Source of the DNA: Solobacterium sp. UBA636
GTDB taxonomy: Bacteria > Bacillota_I > Bacilli_A > Erysipelotrichales > Erysipelotrichaceae
Assembly (NCBI GenBank): GCA_002299675.1
Contig: DBOW01000053.1
Coordinates: forward strand, 4,141 to 13,359
DNA: 9,219 nt
Direction: 5' to 3'
Below, in pieces: positions 1-6,377 of the stretch; position 1 is the stretch's first letter, and the number at the start of each line of letters is the position of its first letter. The position numbers and the translations under genes are program-made. The notes under the pieces were generated by a model that did not search any database, was not told where the DNA came from, and saw only the letters and a program-made list of their open reading frames with translations.

Positions 1-980
1 TCAATGTCAAAGCTGCTTAAAATAATGGTTGCGCTTTTTTTCAAAGAATCAGAAACCTCGTCATCTTCATTGCTCAGCAGCATTATCGAATTATTATGTT
101 CTATAAAATCTTCTGACACAAAGTTATCTAAAGACCCGTCGGTAATCAAAAGACCATTTTCCATATATGGCAATACATCCTTATTGTCGAGAGTCTTTAC
201 ACTATAGTCGGTTAAACTGTCGTTAAGCTTTTTCTGCAGTATTTCATTACCTATATTTAACAGAATCTTTCTCTTTTTCTCCATCGCTTCAAAAGAAGAA
301 TCCTCATTAAAAATACAGAGATAGAAACCATCAAAATCATCTGCACCAATGCTTCGGCAGCACTTAAAATAATAACGGCGAATCTCCTGATTAATCGAAA
401 CACGGTAGTGATATAGAAAATTATCCTGAGTAGAAAGAACTTTCAGAACATTATCAAAACTCAGAAGCTTTCCAACCGTTATTCTGTCATCCACAAAAAC
501 ATAGTTGTTGACATAATAATCGATAATCATTCCGTAATTAAAACTTTTTTCAGTATCCGGCATGGAAACCTCGCTGCGGTAAACCTGCAGCTCCCCGGTT
601 TTTCTGCTGACATAAAAAATATCCGTTATTGATCTGGCCATGGCATTATAGGCACCAAGTATTTTCTGTGAACACTCATCAAGAGAAGATTCCTTCTTTT
701 CATCCAGCTCTGAAAAAATAATGCCGTTGCCATTTTTTCCATTTTCAAGCGGTATTTCAACCACATCCAGATACTGATAAATATTGCGAATAGGATCATA
801 ATAAAGACGCTGACCCAGCTCATTAAGTGGACAGTCCGCACACGGCTTATCAAAGCCTTTCAGATTCCTGTAACACTTTTCACCCTTTATTAGACTTGGA
901 TAGATATCTCTGGCTCTAGAATTAAAATTGACTATTACATAATCTTCATCTATTACATAGACTCCTGATGATTTATTCAT
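1..980 (-). CDS. PAS-type signalling protein, N-terminal part (3' end outside window)
   Basis: An uninterrupted minus-strand reading frame runs from an ATG at 980 to the left edge (326 codons, no stop), preceded by a GGGGA ribosome site 7 nt upstream. Residues 1-100 look like a PAS-type sensor: a short strand start (GVYVIDEDYVIVNFN) and the Cys-rich segment at residues 36-51 (CYRNL...PCADCPL), a pattern I associate with PAS domains of clostridial and erysipelotrichial GGDEF/EAL proteins. Residues about 108-225 resemble a second sensory segment common in such proteins (a YxVSRKTGELxVYR-like strand, then VDDR, then HYRVS and RRYYFKCC). Residues about 236-326 could be a degenerate receiver-like fold (ILLNIG, LLITDG, IMLLSNED), but no phosphoacceptor pattern is convincing. 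No membrane segment is seen. The output domain is off the window, so a GGDEF, EAL or other effector is only a guess. It follows the M56 gene by 46 bp on the same strand. Confidence 0.75.
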   Translation of the reverse strand, partial: MNKSSGVYVIDEDYVIVNFNSRARDIYPSLIKGEKCYRNLKGFDKPCADCPLNELGQRLYYDPIRNIYQYLDVVEIPLENGKNGNGIIFSELDEKKESSLDECSQKILGAYNAMARSITDIFYVSRKTGELQVYRSEVSMPDTEKSFNYGMIIDYYVNNYVFVDDRITVGKLLSFDNVLKVLSTQDNFLYHYRVSINQEIRRYYFKCCRSIGADDFDGFYLCIFNEDSSFEAMEKKRKILLNIGNEILQKKLNDSLTDYSVKTLDNKDVLPYMENGLLITDGSLDNFVSEDFIEHNNSIMLLSNEDDEVSDSLKKSATIILSSFDI

Positions 981-1003
981 TTTGTTTCCCCGTTATTAGG
1001 TAT

Positions 1004-1034
1004 ATTTTAACACTAATAAATTACACTTAGTCAA
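1004..1034 (-). promoter_or_regulatory. Possible promoter of the PAS-type gene
   Basis: Reading the minus strand, TTGACT (1034-1029) and TAAAAT (1009-1004) are separated by 19 bp, somewhat longer than ideal for a housekeeping sigma promoter. The -35 overlaps the last codons and stop of the M56 gene. A 7-bp inverted repeat (TTATTAG at 993-999, CTAATAA at 1013-1019, 13-nt loop) brackets the -10 and has no T-run, so it looks more like a possible operator than a terminator. The PAS gene could equally be read through from the BlaI operon. Confidence 0.3.
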
Positions 1035-3072
1035 TAGTCATAGTCCAGATTTCCCAGTTATTCCATTTTAATGAAGAAGCTGTTTCAAGTACTCTTTCAA
1101 AAACAGTATTCCCATCTTTATCAAAGGCTTCAATTTTCACCCCATCAAGACTTATTAAACCATCAAGACTATCCAGGTGAACCCTTTCCTCAAAACCAAA
1201 GGCTTTGCCATCTGCTGTGCTTATTTCAGAACTTTCATCATTTAGATAAACTGATACAGAATAAACATTATCTGTTCCTATAACCAGATAATAGCTCATA
1301 GACATATCTTTATACATCTCATCACTGCTTACAAAATGAACACCCTCTTCATCCCTGGAATAAGCCATAGTACAGTTATAGAAAAGATTTCCATTATCAA
1401 TCAATGCTGATACTTTACCACTGCCAAGATATTTAAGTCTGGAAGAAACCCTATAATCTTCATTAAAGTCTGCTCTTACAGTCTGTACTGTATCTTCATT
1501 CACAAAAGCCAGATTCCATGGACTTCCATCTTCATACTGAACAATACCAACAAGCCCATAGGCTTCATCAGCCGCATACACATAGTCACTTACTGAAACA
1601 TTTTTAAAACTGCTGTTTCTTCTAAAAAGACTAATGAGTTCATTTTCTATTACTTCAATACTGTAAACCTCATTGATTCTTAAAGGATATGTTTCCTGCA
1701 TCTTGTCATAAGTTACCCTTATGGTATCTAAAACTCTATAGCCATCTGTATCATTAACACTCAGCTCTATTTCATTGCCATATTCATCTTCACAATATAA
1801 ACATTTATCTTTTACATTTATTACCTTTAGATCAATACTATCTAAATTCCGAGATTCCAGAGAAACTCCCTCAATCTTGAGTCTTACTGTTTGTGTCCTG
1901 CTGCTGTTTACCCTGATACCCAGCGTAAATACATCATCTTTTACTGTATTGATTTCAGCTTTATATCCCTTTGTAAGATAAACACCATATTCCTTGACAC
2001 CGCTGTTAATTACAGCTTCCATATCTTCATCATAATATGAAGTAATATAAACCTTATATCCATCAGCTTTTAGCTTATATTCATATTCATAATAAAGAGT
2101 TTCCCCATTTGTGACTGGTACCTCAATCTCTATCTCCAGACTCTGTTTCCTTACTGTCATAAACCCAATGCCAAGAAAGATAATCAGAATAATCGAAACC
2201 ACAATAATCCATAATGATGTTTTCTTATACTTCATAATAGATTTTATTCTTCCTGCTACGTCATTCTCGCCAAATGCCAGGGGTGAAACAAAACCGTTTC
2301 TTCTGATGCTGAGATTTAAAAGTGCAGCTGAATAATCAGCTCTATCTGAGCTGTTCATCTTCTTTATCACCCTTTCATCGCAACACAGCTCAATATCTTT
2401 GCTGAAGCAGTTATAGGCAAGCCATATTAAAGGATTAAACCAGTGCACTACACAAAGAAAATAGCCAAGAAGTTTATAGAGGTGGTCATGATGATAGATA
2501 TGTTCTTTTTCATGTTTCAATACAAACCTGGAGTCTGTTTCACTCAAATCTGATGGAAGATAAACAGAAGGCTTAAAATAGCCCATCACAAATGGTGATT
2601 CTATTGTGCTGGATATATAGATGTTATCTTCAAGAACAGACGAATTCTTAAGCGTCCTTTTTAAACGAAGATAGCTTAAAACAGAATAAATGATAATTGA
2701 AATAAGCACAGCCAGATAAACTATAAACAGAATATTGAAAACGCTGATTTTTCCATCCACCACAGTACCTTCATAATAGTTACTGTCAATATAGTCATTA
2801 AGATTTCTGTCTATAAGATTCATCTGAGCATTTGCTTCAAAGCTATTGCCCTCAACAGTCACCGAAGAAACAGTTCTGCTGTTTTCAAAGAAACCAAAAG
2901 GACTTTCTATGCTGAAAGGAAGCATAAGTTTAAGACCAGCCAGAGCCCAGAGTATCATTCTTGTCCATTTGGCATTATTTTTAAATACAATCCGATACAG
3001 CAGTACCGCCACCAGAAAAGGAACAGCTGACAGGGAAATATTAATTATATTAAGCATTATTCTTTCCATCAT
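1027..3072 (-). CDS. M56-family (BlaR1/MecR1-like) membrane metalloprotease with non-PBP sensor region
   Basis: This is a 681-residue signal-transducing protease. The membrane part has hydrophobic segments at about residues 10-28, 37-54, 110-132, 200-220 and 287-306. The zinc-protease motif HEKEH is at 187-191 on the cytoplasmic side, followed by ELCCDERV (228-235), the usual M56 third-ligand region. In BlaR1 and MecR1 this protease responds to an outside signal and leads to loss of BlaI/MecI; the same role toward the adjacent repressor is inferred. Unlike BlaR1, the region after residue 306 has no penicillin-binding SxxK/SxN/KTG set. It is a mostly beta-strand extracytoplasmic region of about 375 residues; residues about 400-475 (ending DTIRVTYDKMQETYPLRINEVYSIEVIE) resemble a DUF3221-type domain. 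Start: the first ATG (3072) overlaps the repressor gene by 23 bp; the ATG at 3057 (Met6, preceded by GGAAAG) would overlap by 8 bp and give a more typical M56 N-terminus. The ligand is unknown. Confidence 0.9.
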   Translation of the reverse strand: MMERIMLNIINISLSAVPFLVAVLLYRIVFKNNAKWTRMILWALAGLKLMLPFSIESPFGFFENSRTVSSVTVEGNSFEANAQMNLIDRNLNDYIDSNYYEGTVVDGKISVFNILFIVYLAVLISIIIYSVLSYLRLKRTLKNSSVLEDNIYISSTIESPFVMGYFKPSVYLPSDLSETDSRFVLKHEKEHIYHHDHLYKLLGYFLCVVHWFNPLIWLAYNCFSKDIELCCDERVIKKMNSSDRADYSAALLNLSIRRNGFVSPLAFGENDVAGRIKSIMKYKKTSLWIIVVSIILIIFLGIGFMTVRKQSLEIEIEVPVTNGETLYYEYEYKLKADGYKVYITSYYDEDMEAVINSGVKEYGVYLTKGYKAEINTVKDDVFTLGIRVNSSRTQTVRLKIEGVSLESRNLDSIDLKVINVKDKCLYCEDEYGNEIELSVNDTDGYRVLDTIRVTYDKMQETYPLRINEVYSIEVIENELISLFRRNSSFKNVSVSDYVYAADEAYGLVGIVQYEDGSPWNLAFVNEDTVQTVRADFNEDYRVSSRLKYLGSGKVSALIDNGNLFYNCTMAYSRDEEGVHFVSSDEMYKDMSMSYYLVIGTDNVYSVSVYLNDESSEISTADGKAFGFEERVHLDSLDGLISLDGVKIEAFDKDGNTVFERVLETASSLKWNNWEIWTMTID

Positions 3073-3430
3073 CTTTTCCCTTTCTGATAGTATCTATCAT
3101 TTTCTGTATTTCATCAATTTCCCTTTCACTAAGACTCTGCCTCTTGGTAAAGGCAGTTAGAAAACGAGGAACAGATCCTTCAAACTTTTCATTTAGCATT
3201 TCATCAATTTCACTTGTTTCAGCCTCTTCCCTGGATATAAGCGAAGACACAGTTCCATTATGATTGACTATTATTCCGCTCTCGCAAAGCCTTTTTATGA
3301 CTGTATAAGTAGTAGTACGCTTCCAGCCCAGTTTTTCTTCACAGATTCTGGTCAGTTTAGAAGCCTCGATGGGTTCACTCTCCCACAGTATTAAACAGAA
3401 ACGATATTCACTGGCTGATATTTTAGACAT
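3050..3430 (-). CDS. BlaI/MecI-family winged-helix transcriptional repressor
   Basis: This 126-residue protein matches the BlaI/MecI/CopY family in length and layout: an N-terminal winged helix (residues 1-70) with the characteristic recognition-helix stretch WKRTTTYTVIKRLCESGII (about 36-54), followed by a helical dimerisation tail (about 72-126) with many Glu/Lys residues. The family represses as a dimer and is inactivated through cleavage or release triggered by a partner M56 protease, here encoded directly downstream with overlapping ends. The start at 3430 is supported by GAGG six nt upstream. Two operator palindromes lie between promoter and gene, so it probably represses its own operon. 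Whether it controls beta-lactam resistance cannot be concluded: no beta-lactamase or PBP2a gene is in the window and the partner lacks a PBP sensor. It may also act on genes elsewhere. Confidence 0.93.
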   Translation of the reverse strand: MSKISASEYRFCLILWESEPIEASKLTRICEEKLGWKRTTTYTVIKRLCESGIIVNHNGTVSSLISREEAETSEIDEMLNEKFEGSVPRFLTAFTKRQSLSEREIDEIQKMIDTIRKGKDDGKNNA

Positions 3431-3440
3431 AAGTTACCTC

Positions 3441-3454
3441 TCTACATTTGTAGA
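3441..3454. promoter_or_regulatory. BlaI-type operator O1
   Basis: TCTACATTTGTAGA is a palindrome with 6-bp arms around a TT centre and contains the TACAnnTGTA core typical of BlaI/MecI sites. It lies from about the predicted transcription start to just upstream of the repressor ribosome site. It is the first copy of a 17-bp exact direct repeat (3441-3457). Confidence 0.88.
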
Positions 3455-3461
3455 CAATATT

Positions 3462-3490
3462 ATTCTACATTTGTAGACAAATGATGTCAA
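3462..3490 (-). promoter_or_regulatory. Promoter of the blaI-M56 operon
   Basis: On the minus strand TTGACA (3490-3485) is followed after exactly 17 bp by TAGAAT (3467-3462), a near-consensus housekeeping promoter. Predicted transcription starts near 3455. The -35 directly abuts the T-tract of the terminator ending the upstream Gfo/Idh gene, so the two signals share the 81-bp gap. Confidence 0.82.
3464..3477. promoter_or_regulatory. BlaI-type operator O2, overlapping the -10
   Basis: This is an identical TCTACATTTGTAGA palindrome, the second copy of the 17-bp repeat (3464-3480), with start-to-start spacing of 23 bp from O1. It covers part of the -10 (3462-3467) and most of the spacer of the predicted promoter, so a bound dimer would block RNA polymerase. 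Confidence 0.88.
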
Positions 3491-3513
3491 ATAAAAAGTC
3501 ACATAAGTGACTT
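3489..3513 (-). terminator. Rho-independent terminator after the oxidoreductase gene
   Basis: On the minus strand AAGTCAC (3513-3507), loop TTAT, GTGACTT (3502-3496) forms a 7-bp hairpin followed by TTTATTT. The TAA stop of the oxidoreductase gene (3514-3512) overlaps the hairpin base. The stem is short and only moderately GC-rich, so it may be leaky toward the repressor gene. Confidence 0.68.
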
Positions 3514-4489
3514 AATTATTATCATCTGTGTAGACGATGCCTGCAGACTTTCTTAAGTCATCAAGCACCTTCATAACCATTAGTGAAAGCTTAAGATACT
3601 CTTCACACTTGGCATAGTCTTTATTTTCATACATTTCCCTGTAGCTGGTAAATGTATCATAGAACTTATCGTCATTATGGAAGTCTTTATGTTCACTTTC
3701 CTGACCATTAAGATTTAAGTCATAGCTGTCAAAGACAGATGAATGACCATTGTAACAGATATAGCCATTTTCTCCGACAATATTGACATAGTTCATGGAA
3801 TTGCCGTCTTTGCAGGCAATATTGGAAGAAATGAAACCATCATACTGCAGAATGGCAGTACCAGAAATATCTATACCATCAGACTTGTTGCAGTAGTAGG
3901 CACATTTCTTTGGCATACCGAATAAACCAAGGACAAAAGAAATATTATAGACATTGATATCCATTAGGGCACCACCAGAAGTTTCAAGTGAGAAAGTATT
4001 CTGAGGTTTGCCTGCCTTGAAGTCATCATACTTGCTGGAATACTTGGAGAAGTTTAAATCAACCATTCTGACAGGTTCAATCTTCTTCAGATCTTCTTTC
4101 AGATAAGTGTAGGCTCTATTATAAGGCACCTTATTGTTTTCGAACAGAAATACTCCGTTATCCAGTGCCAGTTTAATAATTTCTGTTGCCTGTTTAAGAT
4201 TAGAACACATTGGTTTTTCCAGAATTACATTCTTTTTAGCCAGAATAGCTTTTCTGGCATATTCATAGTGTTTATTGTTTGGAGTTGCGATATAGACAAA
4301 GTCATAGGCATTTGAGGTTAAAACACGGTCATAGTCGTTGGAATAATACTGAACTCCATTGTTTTCCGCAAAAGATTTTACCCTTTCCAGATCTCTGCCT
4401 ACACAGGCAAATACTTCAATACCCGCATTCTTGAATGATTTGATGCATGAACTTACAATTGAACTTGTTCCTACTGTAACTACTTTCAT
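3512..4489 (-). CDS. Gfo/Idh/MocA-family NAD(P)-dependent oxidoreductase
   Basis: This 325-residue cytoplasmic enzyme has the usual family length. The N-terminal Rossmann fold (residues 1-120) begins VVTVGTSSIVSS, where the usual GxGxxG is G-T-S-S-I, and continues with VYIATPNNKHYEYA and the catalytic-type EKP at 91-93 (Lys92). The C-terminal alpha/beta domain has the substrate-site stretch GGALMDINVY (172-181), with Asp177 and Tyr181 in the positions where catalytic residues occur in this family. Substrates in the family are sugars, inositols, sugar acids or nucleotide sugars; none can be assigned from sequence. Its ATG overlaps the kinase stop by four bases (ATGA), and a GGAG lies 10 nt upstream of the ATG inside the kinase gene, so the two are translationally coupled. 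It is the last gene of its operon. Confidence 0.9.
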   Translation of the reverse strand: MKVVTVGTSSIVSSCIKSFKNAGIEVFACVGRDLERVKSFAENNGVQYYSNDYDRVLTSNAYDFVYIATPNNKHYEYARKAILAKKNVILEKPMCSNLKQATEIIKLALDNGVFLFENNKVPYNRAYTYLKEDLKKIEPVRMVDLNFSKYSSKYDDFKAGKPQNTFSLETSGGALMDINVYNISFVLGLFGMPKKCAYYCNKSDGIDISGTAILQYDGFISSNIACKDGNSMNYVNIVGENGYICYNGHSSVFDSYDLNLNGQESEHKDFHNDDKFYDTFTSYREMYENKDYAKCEEYLKLSLMVMKVLDDLRKSAGIVYTDDNN

Positions 4490-5424
4490 AATAATAATTC
4501 TCCTTTGGTTATTTTCAGAGAGCTGATATTGTCTTCTATCAGCTTTCTATTCATTTTTCTTACGGCATTTATATCATCAACCGTCAGTACCGCAGCACTT
4601 AGGCCAAATGCCAGAGCTTCTTCTTCACTTTTATTTTCTGACAGGGCATAGATATAGTTTCCGATAAGCGCATCGCCAGCCCCTGTGACATTGACCGGGT
4701 TTTCTCTTCTGGCATGATGAGTATAGCTTAAAGCCTTATGCCTATCAATACTGTAGACTGTAGAACCGGAAGATATCAGGAATTTTTTTAATCCCCTTTT
4801 CAAAAGAACAGCTGCTGCTTCCTTTATATCATTGCTGTCTTTAATTTCCATTCCACTTAAAGCTTCAGCTTCCAGCCTATTTAATTTTACTATATCAATT
4901 CTATCTAATAAATTATTTATTTTCATTACTTTTGAAGTAGATATTGCGTCAAATACCTTAATACCTTTCAGGCTGTGACAGATATAGTCAATAATATTTT
5001 CGTTGAGATTGGCATCAAAAATTAGATAATCATCTTCTGAGATAACATCCTTTAACGGCGAAAGCTGATCAATATCCATTTCATCAAGAATTGAAGTATC
5101 TGAACAGGCAACATACATATCCCTGCGGTTAAGCACAGCTATATAGGAAGCGGTATGCTTATTATCGACTACTCTGGAATATTCAAGATGTACACCCTTG
5201 TTTCTTAAATCATCATACATTTCTTTACCATAGGGGTCCAGGGAAAAGACAGATACAAAATAAGGATTTGCATCAAGATTGGCTATATTGTCCAGAATGT
5301 TTCTGCCCACTCCCCCAAAGGAAAAGCTGATATCCGACGGATTGGAATCATACAGTACCACATCATTGTTATTTACCTTGGCATAGATATCAAGGTTGGC
5401 ACCACCTATTACAAAAATAGCCAT
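4486..5424 (-). CDS. PfkB-family kinase, pseudouridine kinase (PsuK)-like
   Basis: This is a ribokinase/PfkB-fold kinase. From the start chosen here it has 312 residues beginning MAIFVIGGANLDIYA; a longer frame from 5448 adds eight residues but overlaps the carboxypeptidase gene. The ATG at 5424 has GGAG 6 nt upstream and sits one base after that gene's stop, so it is preferred. The stretch DSNPSDISFSFGGVGRNI (residues 26-43 of this start) closely resembles the corresponding part of E. coli YeiC/PsuK (DSNPGKIKFTPGGVGRNI, from memory), as does LNRLEAEALSG. The ATP/anion-hole motif VNVTGAGDA (about 244-252) carries the catalytic-base Asp (about 251). PsuK phosphorylates pseudouridine to its 5'-phosphate, which PsuG then splits; no PsuG is in this window. 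A different nucleoside or sugar substrate remains possible. Confidence 0.85.
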   Translation of the reverse strand: MAIFVIGGANLDIYAKVNNNDVVLYDSNPSDISFSFGGVGRNILDNIANLDANPYFVSVFSLDPYGKEMYDDLRNKGVHLEYSRVVDNKHTASYIAVLNRRDMYVACSDTSILDEMDIDQLSPLKDVISEDDYLIFDANLNENIIDYICHSLKGIKVFDAISTSKVMKINNLLDRIDIVKLNRLEAEALSGMEIKDSNDIKEAAAVLLKRGLKKFLISSGSTVYSIDRHKALSYTHHARRENPVNVTGAGDALIGNYIYALSENKSEEEALAFGLSAAVLTVDDINAVRKMNRKLIEDNISSLKITKGELLL

Positions 5425-5435
5425 ATTATTCTCCA
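5421..5435 (-). promoter_or_regulatory. Ribosome site deciding the kinase start
   Basis: The minus strand reads GGAGAATAATATG. The GGAG lies in the last codons of the carboxypeptidase gene, whose TAA is one base before the kinase ATG at 5424. This favours the short kinase form and implies translational coupling or reinitiation. Confidence 0.75.
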
Positions 5436-6337
5436 TAAAGATACTCAAATATTTTCAGAGCATCATTTATATTGTTGTGCATATAATACTCACCATCCGC
5501 ATTGGCCAGAAGGAGCAGATACGCTCTGTTGTTCACCTGATAGAGTACCGCCAGATTAAGTCCAGCTTCATAGGTAAACCCCGTCTTGCCTCCCAGAACA
5601 TCTACATAGCCATTGTGATATAAAGCATACAGCGAAGACTGGTAGGTTCCGCTTTCTCCATAGTAAACCATGGTTTTAAGTATCTTTTTACCAGTATCAT
5701 TTTTTAGGGTATCTACTATTAAAGCAGTATAGTCTTCAAGTGTTGTATAAAGTTTCTCATCATGAAGACCGGTAGTATTAACAAACGAAGAGTCCTTAAG
5801 TTCAAGTTCTTTAGAAAGTTTATTCATTTCCTCAGTCAGACTGATATTATTATCCTCACAATAATTTTCTAAAGCCATAGCGGCATCGGCACCAGATGGC
5901 AGTATCAGCGCATAAAGAAGCTCTTCCAGAGAATAATCTCTATTAACCGAAAGACCGGCAATTGAGGCATTCTGCGCTATAAGCTCATTATATTGGGCAG
6001 CGGAATAGCTTGATGTACTGTTTACATCATCCACATTATGCAGTAAAGCATCCATCGTAACTACCTTGGTTAAAGAAGCTGGATAGAATCTTTCATCAGT
6101 TTTATCTCCATACAGTACTTTAAAATCATTCAGTCTTATAAGCAGATATTTATCACTTGATAATTCCAGGTCAAGTTTTTCTGTTTCTGAATAATCAATA
6201 TTGTTTATTTCCTCAGGATTAATGCTGACTGTTTTTGTCTTATAAGTAAAGACCACAAAGCCAAGGCCCATACACAGACAGATACCAAGCAGTATCAGAA
6301 GATTAATCACATTCAGTTTTCTTTTCTTTTTTGCCAT
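5426..6337 (-). CDS. S11-family D-alanyl-D-alanine carboxypeptidase (DacA-like)
   Basis: This is a membrane-anchored penicillin-binding carboxypeptidase that trims the terminal D-Ala of peptidoglycan stems. Numbering from the longer frame (Met at 6346, 306 aa): basic N-terminus KKKRK, one membrane anchor at about 15-34, the catalytic SLTK (Ser91-Lys94, in YPASLTKV), then PSGAD at 150-154 where SxN normally has Asn but here Ala153, and KTG at 254-256 (GGKTGFT). It ends soon after the catalytic domain, so the C-terminal PBP5-type stalk and amphipathic anchor are absent. I prefer the start at 6337 (303 aa, MAKKKRK): the ATG at 6346 lies inside a perfect TATAAT and neither start has a Shine-Dalgarno site. 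It heads an operon with the kinase and oxidoreductase. Confidence 0.9.
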   Translation of the reverse strand: MAKKKRKLNVINLLILLGICLCMGLGFVVFTYKTKTVSINPEEINNIDYSETEKLDLELSSDKYLLIRLNDFKVLYGDKTDERFYPASLTKVVTMDALLHNVDDVNSTSSYSAAQYNELIAQNASIAGLSVNRDYSLEELLYALILPSGADAAMALENYCEDNNISLTEEMNKLSKELELKDSSFVNTTGLHDEKLYTTLEDYTALIVDTLKNDTGKKILKTMVYYGESGTYQSSLYALYHNGYVDVLGGKTGFTYEAGLNLAVLYQVNNRAYLLLLANADGEYYMHNNINDALKIFEYLYGE

Positions 6338-6341
6338 ATAT

Positions 6342-6370
6342 TTCATTATAAACGAAAAGTGAAGTATAAT
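6342..6370 (+). promoter_or_regulatory. Promoter of the LppM-like gene, apparently leaderless
   Basis: A perfect TATAAT at 6365-6370 is followed after 7 nt (CTAAGAT) by the ATG at 6378. A weak -35 candidate TTCATT is at 6342-6347 with 17-bp spacing. No Shine-Dalgarno site precedes the ATG. The -10 of each divergent promoter overlaps the -35 zone of the other. Confidence 0.6.
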
Positions 6371-6373
6371 CTA
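6345..6373 (-). promoter_or_regulatory. Promoter of the carboxypeptidase operon, apparently leaderless
   Basis: On the minus strand a perfect TATAAT (6350-6345) is followed after 7 nt by the ATG at 6337-6335. A weak -35 (TAGATT, 6373-6368) sits 17 bp upstream. The start of transcription would fall on or within a base or so of the ATG, leaving no room for a ribosome site. Confidence 0.6.
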
Positions 6374-6377
6374 AGAT

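Noticed and set aside
4..207. Plus-strand frame of 67 codons
   Set aside because: It lies opposite the continuous PAS-type coding frame, has no ribosome site and no recognisable protein character.
626..853. Minus-strand 75-codon frame with a hydrophobic start
   Set aside because: It is in a different frame of the same strand inside the PAS-type gene, whose frame is open for 326 codons and carries domain-like sequence.
993..1019. Inverted repeat as a terminator after the M56 gene
   Set aside because: The arms are AT-only except one pair, the loop is 13 nt and no T-run follows, so a terminator is not supported.
2846..3160. Plus-strand 104-codon frame
   Set aside because: It is antisense to the M56 gene start and the repressor gene end, both strongly supported; no promoter or ribosome site was seen.
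3519..3535. Possible third BlaI operator (TGTAGAC half-site at 3529-3535)
   Set aside because: Only one arm matches; the other is degenerate and the site is inside the last codons of the oxidoreductase gene.
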